In this document: positions 48,178-57,579 of the stretch, piece after piece | Numbering within the stretch: the first letter of the stretch is position 1 | Layout of the letters: each line of letters begins with the position of its first letter | DNA from: Oreohelix idahoensis | Lineage: Eukaryota; Mollusca; Gastropoda; Stylommatophora; Oreohelicidae | Assembly: GCA_024509875.1 (NCBI GenBank) | Contig: JAMPIV010003467.1 | Coordinates: 620,001 to 684,000 of the forward strand | Length of the DNA stretch: 64,000 bases | Reading direction: 5' to 3' | Program-made: the position numbers and the translations under genes | The notes under the pieces: generated by a model | What the model was told of the DNA's origin: nothing | Database searches by the model: none | Seen by the model: the letters and a program-made list of their open reading frames with translations, nothing else

Positions 48178-48882
48178 TTCTTTCATCATTCCCTTCCTGC
48201 TCCATATGGAACTTGGGACTACCTCTGCTTTTTGTTCTTTATCAGAAACTCGCAATACAGCAGTCACCAGCCCTGACAGTGGTGGTTCATGAAAACATCA
48301 TTCTATATGCTGAGGTTGCCAACCTCAAATGCTTTGGACATCCACTAGCAATTGTCACATATTAATATTCACATGTCAATATATTCGTATTAGTTCACAT
48401 GTTAAAATTGAAAAAATATAGAATTCAAAATGTACAACTTACGCCAATCTTTAGGCTCACAGACTGCTGGCTCACAGAAATAAAGGCACTTGAAGAGGCC
48501 TCTTAAATTTGGTCTAGGGTGTTGTTATTTTACCAATACGTTCCCACTTTGACTTGTGTTTCAGTTCCCTCAGATTCCAGTTTTCCGTGTTAAAATGGTA
48601 GAGTTTTTCGTTGGGCTTTTAAGTCCTGAGAATGCTCAAACAAGGTCCGGTCTGATAAATGAAAGCTGATTTTAGTCTTTACTTTGGCAGAGTCTGGTTG
48701 TCTTCTTGGCGCAAGTGAATTTTCACCGGGTTCTACTCTGACTTAAGGGTCAGGTTATATTGCATGTCTTCCCCTGCATTTGTTTGTTACGATGTTAAGC
48801 AGGGCTCCAATCGGAAGGGGTGCTGTGCCTTCATTCCAGGTGTCTGCCTATCGTTTCAAACATGCGTGTTTTGTGGGGTAAT

Positions 48883-49134
48883 TTAAATTATTTCCTCGTG
48901 GAAATTTCTGCTCGTTACTGCAGAGGTAATGTCTCCCAAATATGGAATGAAAACATCCGATCCTCTCTGGGCAATGTTTACAAATAACTTCTTACATCTG
49001 TAACAACATTTCCACTCAGGTGTGTCCGACTGATAAGTGCGTGACTGTAATCTGTTAAGAGACGGGTAAGTTATCGCCCGGCATGCCTTAGGTAAACCCA
49101 ACGCTCGGTCGCTGACCGGCCCATCTGGGTTCAA
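48883..49134 (-). CDS. ORF-like segment of family X with a C-x2-C pair, unknown
   Basis: An 83-codon minus-strand frame of ordinary composition: an Arg/Ser-rich first half, then EWKCCYRCKKLFVNIAQRGS, whose C-x2-C followed by basic residues suggests half of a zinc site, and an SAVTSRNFHEEII end. The corresponding part of copy 1 (about 35160-35290) is recognisable but broken. It is probably an exon or fragment of a mobile-element protein. I cannot name the family. Confidence 0.3.
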   Translation of the reverse strand: MNPDGPVSDRALGLPKACRAITYPSLNRLQSRTYQSDTPEWKCCYRCKKLFVNIAQRGSDVFIPYLGDITSAVTSRNFHEEII

Positions 49135-49599
49135 GATGAATTATAACTGAGAGGAGTGTAAGATGGTATGAAACTACTAAAAATCTGCTTGATAGCGGAG
49201 AAAGAAAAGAGGCGACCACGGAAATTTAGTACACAAAAAAATGTAGCTAAATACTGCCGGAGAGGAAAAGAGATCGACCCAATTATTCTGCGACAAACAT
49301 CACTCAAAACGCATTCACATCAGTGAACACAACAAGCTCACTACAATAAATAACCCATACACCTTCCTATTCCCTACACACACTATTCTCAGTTGCTACT
49401 GCTACACAACAATTATATTTTAAAACGTTTGTCAGATACTTGATAACTTTAGTAGATTTTGAGATATAGAACTTTAAAGTTAATTTCTAAAACTACCAAC
49501 TAATTAATTACAGTAAATCAAACTTTTGATCAGTTGTCAGAAATAAGATCTGACAAAAGTTTTACTATCCAATGGACAATTTCTATGCCAAACCTCATG

Positions 49600-50025
49600 T
49601 TGACTGACTGTAACTATCTTAAAGACCAATACGGAATTAACATTTTCATGCAGTGAATACCTGAACATGTAGACATTTCCTTAAATGAAGAGACTGATGA
49701 ACTAGCAAAAACAGGAGACTCAAATTTCCATCCGTTACGTTGCTAAGCAATTTTCCTATTCTAATTTTTGATATATGACAATTTTGGAAATAACGATACA
49801 GAACCGAATGGCATCGTAATCTTTTCAGACTCACGTGCTACCCTTAGGACCATTCAGAATAGGATAATAAACAAAACAGAAACTACCCAAAAATCATAGA
49901 AATGTTCAACTAGCTTAAAGACCAATACGGAATTAACATGTTTATGCAGCGCATGCCTAAACTGTAGACATTCCCTTCAATTAAGAGACATAGACTAGCA
50001 ATAAGATGAGACTCAATGCCACAAA
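49600..50025 (+). pseudogene. LINE RNase H domain remnants, partly duplicated
   Basis: The plus frame at 49815-49875 reads NGIVIFSDSRATLRTIQ, the RNase H strand with the catalytic Asp-Ser. 49620-49710 reads INIFMQ-stop-IPEHVDISLNEETDELAKTGDS, the Q-W-I-P-x-H-x-x-I...NE-x-AD-x-LAK end of the domain with Trp changed to a stop. A second, more decayed copy of the latter block is at 49915-50025 (shared start CTTAAAGACCAATACGGAAT). The order shows a partial tandem duplication. RNase H is carried by some LINE clades (I, R1, Nimb types), so this is a different LINE from the others in the window. Confidence 0.6.
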
Positions 50026-50065
50026 CTATGCAGCCAGTTAACATCACTACAGCAAAACCGATAAT

Positions 50066-50375
50066 TGTAAAGAGGATTGAGAGGTAAGGGTAAAGGATCC
50101 CGTTACACGCCCATTGAAGCATATTGAGACTGAAATGGTGTTAGGCCCATATATTCCTGACTATCGGCACACTAGGGGTGATGTGGTCAGCATCACGCTG
50201 GCCGCCTTAACCTACCAGTGTTATTCTGGTACCCATTTCATGAGGCTGGGTCGTCCTTGGAGCAGTTGGTGGTCTAAAAAATCTCACCTCAACTGCGGAT
50301 CGAACCATGGACCACCGAGCTAGGAAGCCAGTGCCCTAACCACTGTGATACCGCAGCTCTGTAAAGAGCATTGAG
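50066..50375 (-). mobile_element. SINE family 2, copy b, with 16-bp TSD
   Basis: The body is 50082-50359 on the minus strand: tRNA-like head with GGTTCGATCC B box, the same body as the copy at 31008, and a GGTAAGGGTAAAGG tail on the plus strand. The flanks TGTAAAGAGGATTGAG (50066-50081) and TGTAAAGAGCATTGAG (50360-50375) match at 15 of 16 positions. Confidence 0.85.
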
Positions 50376-50380
50376 TATTG

Positions 50381-50955
50381 GCTAAAACTAGTGCCCTGTA
50401 TTTCTATATAGAGTGACGTCAACTGAGTCAGAATCGAAAACGAGGCTGAACGACGTGGACGCCATTTTTTGTCGACAATACCTGGGTTAGAAGCGGGAAT
50501 AAGCGTCGAGTAAGATTTTTTTTTTTAAATTAATGAAGAAAAATATCCCGTTCAACCTCTGATGGGTTATAATTAGGATATATATTGTTTTCAATTCCAA
50601 ATAATATGAACAACTGCCGATGAGAAAGTGGCATCACATTTGTCAAATCATTGTAAATAGGGACAATCACAATTATGCTAATACGTTAAATAAATAAACA
50701 AAAAAACAAACAAAATCAAGAAGAAACTCTGAACAAGAATTATATTAAAATGGAGGGGTGTAAAGGCTTGGTGGTTCCACTTATATAACTGACTTTAACA
50801 GATATTTAATTGACTTTCATCTGTTAAAAGTCATATGCATTGTAAGAACAGCATCAGACCTTCACATTCCCAGACACTAATATTAACATTTGTTCGTGAT
50901 AAATATTGTTTGATATAGATACAAATACATATATATATATATATATATAATATAT

Positions 50956-51005
<50 letters not shown>

Positions 51006-51399
51006 TAATAATATAAATATAATATATAAATAAAATTATATAATAAAACTATAAAACTTATAATAAAATCTTTGTTGCTAAATAGTGGAATTATAACGGA
51101 ATATAAAATTCAACGGAGTATGTGTTGAAAATCCACGATACTGATTCTTTTCAATAAACCGGTAAGTAAACTAGTTTTCTTCTTTTTGTTTTGTTACTTG
51201 AAATACAAATAATAGTACAAATATGTGCTACTGTATTTGCATCTAATTTTATTTCAAATTATTAGCTAACCTAAACAAAAATGCAAATTGGGTCCGAAAC
51301 TCATGATCGGGTCCATTTTCCTGCAATACGGGTACGACCGAAAATGGCGGCCAAATTTTAGTTGTCGTCACTCTATATATACAGGGCACTAGCTAAAAC
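50381..51399. mobile_element. Non-autonomous DNA transposon, 1003 bp, 8-bp TSD
   Basis: The element is 50389-51391. Terminal inverted repeats begin TAGTGCCCTGTAT and share TATAGAGTGACG and, further in, a CGCCATTTT block. The TSD GCTAAAAC is exact at 50381-50388 and 51392-51399. The 8-bp TSD points to hAT or another 8-bp family. The interior is AT-rich with (AT)n at 50925-51000 and has no transposase. Confidence 0.85.
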
Positions 51400-51478
51400 C
51401 AGCACCATCTAAGAAAGATGTTTTAAATCATCTTGGACTAAAGTTAGTATATTTGTAGGATCATGCCACATTCACCCC

Positions 51479-51773
51479 GTGTAGATCCCGGGGGTAGTAG
51501 ATCCCGGGGGTAGTAGATCCCGGGGGTAGTAGATCCTGGAGGTAGTAGATCCCGGGGGTAGTAGATCCCGGGGGTAGAAGTAGATCCCGGACGTAGTAGA
51601 TCCCGGGGGTAGTAGATCCCGGGGGTAGTAGATCCCGGGGGTAGTAGATCCCGGAGGTAGTAGATCCCGGGGGTAGTAGATCCCGGGGGTAGTAGATCTC
51701 GGGGGTAGTAGATCCCGGAGGTAGTAGATCCCGGGGGTAGTAGATCCCGGGGGTAGTAGATCCCGGGGGTATC
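51479..51773 (+). repeat. 15-bp minisatellite
   Basis: About 20 units of GTAGATCCCGGGGGTA, period 15, with small variants (CCTGGA, CGGACG, one 3-bp insertion near 51576). All frames stay open, so the Pro/Gly/Tyr-rich minus-strand ORFs are by-products. Confidence 0.95.
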
Positions 51774-51984
51774 TGTTGAGACAAAGACAAAATAGGACGA
51801 CTTCTATTTCATGCATGTCGTAACAAGCGAGTAATATGAGGTTATGCATGGGGCTGGCACCACTGCAGTAGCTTTGACAGGCTTCCTGCAAGGGGGCCAG
51901 CTGCAGTTGGGGCCTCTCTGCGCCATAAGGAGTGAAAAAGGAGATGATGATTATGCCAGATTTGTGCTCATCGAAGCGATTGTC

Positions 51985-52362
51985 AAAGTTGTATTTTTTT
52001 TCCTACGCCAGCTATTACTCGAGGCGAAATCTCCGGTCAATATGTCTAACCTGAGACTGATTTTACGTGAGTATCCCTTTTTTCCCTGTACAGTGATAAG
52101 TGTCCTCTCGCCAGTCAGGTAGATACTCGCCGATTTCGGAGGTACCCATTAGAGCTGGGTCAGATCACGGGCCGTTCAGGTTATTCCAGTCCTTGGTCGA
52201 CGAGAATACTTCAAAAGTCTTCGCCAGGGCTCGAATTATTCCAGTCCAAGTCCCGGTCGACGACACTCTTTCAAATGTACTCGCCAGGGCTCGAACCTGG
52301 ATCACCTGATCGCCAGCGCAGTGTGGTAACCATTACACCAGCGTGGCTCCCTTTAAGGTGCA
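51985..52362 (-). mobile_element. SINE family 1, copy c
   Basis: T run at about 51993-52000 (poly-A on the minus strand), body with two or three related GTCGACGA/TCGCCAGG units, and head ending GGAGCCACGCTGG near 52351. The likely TSD is imperfect: AAGTTGTATTT at the left and AAGGTGCATTT at the right. It is more diverged than copies a and b. Confidence 0.75.
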
Positions 52363-52529
52363 TTTAAACCACCGCAATTTTATGTACTCTTGAAATAAGG
52401 TAAGGACCACTAATGTAAGTACAAGTATGTAGCGGGTTTTTTTTTAAAACAATGGCCAAAAAAAGCATAAGCATGACCGATTTTTGCAAAAAGTGAATGT
52501 TTTAAAACTAAAATAAGCCAGTGTAACTT

Positions 52530-52530
<1 letters not shown>

Positions 52531-52612
<82 letters not shown>

Positions 52613-52692
52613 GCTCTGTCTATCTCTCTCACACACACACACTCACACACACGCACACACACACACTCACACACACACACACACACACACAT
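52531..52692 (+). repeat. (CT)n then (CA)n microsatellite
   Basis: (CT)n at 52531-52620 with a few interruptions, then (CA)n/(TCAC)n to about 52690. Confidence 0.95.
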
Positions 52693-53767
52693 GTATATAT
52701 TGGCGCCCCCATTCCAATTAGGGGACTATACATGTAAAATATGACTTGACAAATGCGAATTACGTTAGATTATTTTTTTTTTTTTTTCTAAAATTTCGCA
52801 CTTTTCAGAAAAGTGCAGTATATTTTTATCTTCGCTTTGCTTTCGTATAAAGGGCATTATTTTGGGCGCAGGCAGAAAGTCCGCATAGAAGCTTACATTC
52901 GCTTTGGTTAAAGTTGGACGTCTATGGTAGGTATTGGCTTACATAGCAGTTGGTTGTGTATGTGGTACGTTAGCTTGGATGAAAGAAAGTTGTCTATCAT
53001 ATAGACATGCTTAGATAAAACTAGGTTGCCATACGCAGTACTTTTCCTTGGATACAAGTTGATTCGCTATGAACATACATTTGTACACGCGTTATTGAAA
53101 CAAATCACGAAGCTGACGGTCTCAGAGTGCCGAGTACTGGAACCAAAAACAAAACAAAACAGACATAATTATACAGGAAGTAAATGAGATCACGTGCTCG
53201 TTCATCCATCTTGTTATTATGCGCTTCTGAAATGAACTCTGGAATTTGAACACATATCCCCAAGGGGAAGAACTGCTGAGAGCCCGCTTAATATGACTGG
53301 CAAGGTTATTTCCCTCAGTACAGGAATAATGCTCCTATCACTTCAGCATGGTCACGGGAATGCTTGTTTTTATATCTCTCATTATAATATAACAATCTCT
53401 CTGTCTTTCTTCCCTCTCATTTTCTGCATCTCTTTCTCTCTTCTCACTCTCTCGCTCTCTCTTTTTCCCCCAGTTCCAGAAATCAAAACACGAGAGCATT
53501 CACATCTTTTTGTTACTTTACAGAATTAGTGCCGAAACGTTTAAGCTGAGCATTAAACCTTAGAGAGTGTACTAATAAAACAAATATTAGCGACCTATTC
53601 TGCCCCTTTGGTCTTTGTTTCAAATATATACAGATACACAGTCAGAGGTAACGTTTACACACCTTCAGTCATACATTCCACCTCAGGTTTAAAAAAAGAA
53701 ATCAGAATTTTATTTTCCTAGTGTCTGTCCTGCAAATATATCAATATCCCTACGTCTTTTATTTTCT

Positions 53768-53832
<65 letters not shown>

Positions 53833-54200
53833 GCTATCAGTTACCTCCGTCATGGACGAACGTGTTTTTGATCTGCTCTCACATTTCGCAGTATTAACGT
53901 TTAAGTCACATTCCGTGGATTTTTATATCAGTATATTGGTTATTAGACGGTGAAATTTTTAAACATGATATTATGTTAATGTAATGTGTAACATTTTATA
54001 GAATACCGTTGAAATGTGTATCAGTCTTTTCTCTATGTTATTGGAGGATATTTTCAACAATGACTACATGTGTAACCGAGCTGGTTACGGCATCAATTTG
54101 AAGATATGTGCCCGCGTCAGTTGAATGCGGCACTAGTAGTTATATTGATTTTATGTGGTCAGAGTTTATCCTTCATATGTTGTGGTGGTTCAAGTGCTAA
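52693..54200. other. No gene seen; second (CT)n run
   Basis: Spacer with (CT)n at about 53772-53831. No coding sequence is recognised. Confidence 0.4.
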
Positions 54201-54700
54201 CTGGCGTTCCGCCAGAGATGGTGATACTTGACCTTTTGTTAATTTATTTCAACCCAGGAATGTTCTTCCCTTTTGAGTTTTGGTGATAAGCAAAACAGTT
54301 TCAGCACAACAACGTATAATCCACAAGAAATTACTGTAAATTTCCACAAACAGCAAATGTAGAAAATTATATTAGAGTTTATTGGTGTCATTAAACAAAC
54401 ACTGTAAATTTCACAAAATGATGGTTGTTTATCCAAAATGAACAATCTATAATCCAACTGAATAATATAGGTACATCCAGATAGAATAATATATGTATAT
54501 TCACAAGAAATAATTTACTGATTTGTTTACTCAAAAACTTGTCTTGGTATGCTCAAAGACGAAGTTCTCCTAACGCTATTTGTAAAAATCCTCTAGTCTA
54601 AAATCATGGTATCCTTGGAATCATAAGTCCTAAAATCGCTACCTATCGTCCACAACTCTTCTATTTATACTATTTCTTCTTTTTTCCCGCCTTTTTTCAC
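54201..54700 (-). repeat. Possible solo LTR end related to the Gag element
   Basis: CTGGCGTTCCGCCAG hairpin at 54201-54215 followed by AGATGGTGATAC, then TTTCAACCCAGG, in the same order as at 5263-5310. On the minus strand a TATAAATA box (54662-54669) and an AATAAA (54378-54383) stand in the U3-to-R order. No Gag or pol accompanies it. It is probably a solo or truncated LTR of a related family. Confidence 0.35.
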
Positions 54701-55337
54701 ACGACCCGTCCTTTTTTCACACGACACAATAATTAACATTTGCACTCCACTCCTCAGCTTTTCGACCTTTTTGCACACGACATTCTGTTATTTCGACTTT
54801 ATTTTCACATGTGTGATCTTTTCCAACTTAACAATAGGATAAAAAAAACCCAGATCACACAAACATTCATTTCCCACTTTCGCGCTTATAAAACCAATTC
54901 ATTATTACCTGTGATTGACCTACGTTTGCCCTTTCAGAGCAGTAACGGCAACTGAACTTTGAATGAATGCTGCGTTTTGTGTAAAAACGTCTTATTTGCT
55001 TTTAAGGTCTGTCATTCTTACATGTAGCATCTTCTAGCACATATAAATGCTTAGCGTGGAAGTAGAAAGGATAATGCTAGCGTGAAAGGTCAAGCGGTCA
55101 CACATGACTCATCCGAATGTGACCTTCGCCAGAGCAAGAGGTCAGTTGTTGGTCAAGCGTTGCTGTCAAGCATCATACAATTTTCCCGGTATTCACTGTT
55201 CTTCACCGATAATAAAACCCCCTGTGGAATGTAACAATGTCATGATTGGAAGAAGGCGTTAGTTCGCAGCTAACAGTGGGCCCCAGGGACGCTCATTTAA
55301 GACCAACAACCATAAAAAAAAAAAACGATGCTTTGAA
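54701..55337. other. No gene seen
   Basis: Spacer with a CTTTTTTCACACGAC duplication near 54695-54725. No coding sequence is recognised. Confidence 0.4.
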
Positions 55338-55394
55338 CAAAGAGAGGGCTATCACGTAAAACTTAAAGGTTGTAGAACCGGGTCCGGTATAACC

Positions 55395-56513
55395 TTGAAG
55401 CTATCAAGTCATGGAAAATGTGTAACTATAACATTCTTACTTAAATTGCATGCTGACGAAAAGATCAGAGAAGAACAAGCGGGTTTCAGGCCGAAACGAT
55501 CATGTATTGATCAAATATTCACACTAAGAACAATTATAGAAGAATCAGTGGAAATGCAATCGCCACTTATTATCACCTTCGTCGATTTTCAAAAAGCCTT
55601 TGATAGTCTACACCGCCCATCATTGTGGAAGATACTTACAATCTATGGTTTTCCAACAAAATATGTGAATATAATCAAAGCGCTATATGACAATGCAAGA
55701 TGTTGTGTTAGAACAAATAAAGGGAATACAGAATGGTTTACAGTAGAAACAGGGGTGAAACAAGGCTGTATTATGTCACCACTACTTTTTGGAATAGCTA
55801 TTGATTGGGTTATGAGAAACTATACCCACAATGAACAATTAGGTATAAAATGGACAAATGGAAAATTCCTGGGGCACCTGGATTTCACAGATGATTTAGC
55901 ATTCTTAAGTTCAACACCCAGACAATCCCAAGAAGCAGTAAATAATTTGTGTCATCTCTCGGTTAAAATAGGTCTCCAAATAAATGCCTCTAAAACTAAA
56001 GCTATGAACTTTTCTAACGAGACCTTTGATATCATCTTGAACGGGGAAAAACTACAGAAAGTTGAAAGTTTCAATTATTTAGGCAGTAAAATGACTCAGG
56101 ATGGTGACACAACAAGAGAAATCCATACTAGAATTGCTTTGGCAGCTAGCGCCTTCAATAGATTATCTAACATTTGGAAATTACGATCATTGAATATACA
56201 TACCAAGCTTCGTCTGTTTAATTCAAATGTTATCTCAGTGTTAACATACGGCTGTGAGAGTTGGAAAATAACAAAATCATTGGAGAACAAGCTGAATACA
56301 TTCGAGAACAAATGTCTTAGAAAACTCATGAACATCAGTTGGAAAGAATTCAAGACTAATCGACAAATAAGAGAAGACTCTAGGCAGAAATATGTCTCCG
56401 ACTATATAAGGAAAAGACGATGGTCATATATCGGTCATGTCCTACGAATGCAAAACAACAGAATACCACTACAGGCGCTCACTTGGGTTCCTGAGGGTAA
56501 GAGGAAAAAATGA
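55395..56513 (+). pseudogene. LINE reverse transcriptase, truncated
   Basis: A 372-codon frame covering most of an RT. REEQAGFRPKRSCIDQIF is motif 2/0-like, TFVDFQKAFDS holds the first catalytic Asp (motif A), TGVKQGCIMSPLLF is motif B, and LDFTDDLAF is motif C with Thr where the family has Ala (FADD in the second copy). KTKAMNF (motif D) and SFNYLGS (motif E) follow, then the thumb, IGHVLRMQ and LTWVPEGKRKK. A TGA at 56511-56513 replaces a Gly of the GRPK block; the homologous frame continues to about 56640. The endonuclease is missing. Sequence before 55395 is frameshifted. The FTDD change and the stop mean it is unlikely to be active. The group is that of endonuclease/RT proteins with a WNPQGKRKRGRPK-like tail; the clade is not resolved. 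Confidence 0.8.
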
Positions 56514-56640
56514 AGACCAAAAGAAACACTCAGAAGAAAAATAATAAGAGAAGGAGGAACGTTGGGCCTAAATAATGTGCAAGAGCTAAGAGGAGTGGCG
56601 TCACAACGAACAACCTGGAGAGCACTGGTTTCTGCCTTAT

Positions 56641-56861
56641 GCGCCGTACGGGCTGATCACCCGTTTGCCAGTCACTTCGATTACGGAAACAACAGCAAAT
56701 GGATTGATTTGCCATTGCCCTAAAGACGCCAATAGGCGTGATGGGAAACAATGGCAAAGAAAACCGATCTGCTGTTGCCCTAAGACGCCACTAGGCGTAA
56801 TGGCCACTGACTGCTTTGACGGTCGGTGGCTAAGGACGGAAGAAGAAGAAGAAGCGCCGTA
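56641..56861 (+). mobile_element. 205-bp insertion with TSD GCGCCGTA and (GAA)n tail
   Basis: 56649-56853 interrupts the LINE 3' end. GCGCCGTA is exact at 56641-56648 and 56854-56861. The insertion ends in GAAGAAGAAGAA, a retroposon-like tail, and contains a direct repeat of a TGCCC-TAA-GACGCCA-TAGGCGT block about 66 bp apart. No tRNA boxes are clear, so it is either a SINE of unknown origin or a very short LINE 3' fragment. Confidence 0.7.
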
Positions 56862-56897
56862 TTTGGTGCTTAAAGAATTTATTATTATTATTATAAC

Positions 56898-57579
56898 ATT
56901 CCAGAGCACCTTTCAGTACGAGGCATTTCGTTTAATTGTCATTAAATACTACGAAACAGGACATGTAGAGTCAAGAACAGACATAAATGGTGCACTAGTA
57001 GAAGATGTTATAACAACACCACATCTCAAAGTTAACCTTTACCATACAAAAAATAAATTAATGGCCCAGGGGACTGCCGCAGCAATCGAATCATGGTTAG
57101 AAACAGAATTTGAAGAATTAAAAGAATCTGCAAAAATTGTAACTGATGTTGAGTTAGAAAACACTAAAATGGACTCTGCTGTATCTATGCCCCACTTGGC
57201 AGTAGACACAATGATTCCAGGCATAAATGACTTTACTACCGACAACGACATCCTCAACATCAGCTGCAACCCAATTTCTCACAGTGAATCAGAAATTCTA
57301 CCTTCTGCAGTATTGGATAAAATAACAGACACCCCTACAATTTGTAAACCTATGTTGGCCATCGAATACCCCATGGACCATGAAAATATACGAAAAGCTG
57401 AAACTGTATCTCTTGAGCAACAAAAAGAAGACACCGCGAAGTTACCTGTGCCGTGCTGCCAGGAGCTAATGCAAAATATGGAGGACACTTTACGAAGTTT
57501 AATTGGTGATCTCATGTCTAGTATACAGACATCTGTTGCGCACATATTTTTTGGCGCACGGATTACGCATACCATGTAA
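56898..57579 (+). pseudogene. CR1-like LINE ORF1, N-terminal part
   Basis: A plus-strand frame open to TAA 57577-57579. It begins in the tail of the preceding LINE, so the true start is lost. Residues after the junction include TPHLKVNLYHTKNKLMAQG, a strand-rich block resembling the start of LINE ORF1 proteins with a retained 'YHT-x-K-x-x-x-QG' pattern, then WLETEFEELKES, a long acidic linker, and a helical QELMQNMEDTLRSLIGDLMS block that should lead into the coiled coil. That coiled coil is found only at about 59180, so the ORF is split near 57535. Confidence 0.5.

Larger units (their letters stand above)
44240..49290 (-). repeat. Family X, copy 2 (minus orientation), with a 3.1-kb interruption
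   Basis: Reading on the minus strand from 49290: the start block, an ORF-like segment (48883-49134), 48760-48175, then a jump to 45070-44800 and the end block 44640-44240. In copy 1 the last two parts are adjacent, so about 45073-48177 is extra DNA. Similarity to copy 1 is obvious by eye over hundreds of bases, with many small differences. Confidence 0.6.
55338..56897 (+). mobile_element. 5'-truncated LINE, copy 1, with nested 205-bp insertion
   Basis: Homology to LINE RT begins in broken frames at about 55338, becomes a clean ORF at 55395 and ends in a TTATTATTATTA tail at about 56879-56894. The 3' end is split by an insertion at 56649-56853. The second copy of the family is at 61576-62530 in minus orientation; its uninterrupted 3' end proves the insertion. 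Confidence 0.8.

Noticed and set aside
51461..51891. Pro/Gly/Tyr-rich repeat proteins on the minus strand, collagen-like at first sight
   Set aside because: The 15-bp minisatellite keeps all frames open; no flanking coding signal.
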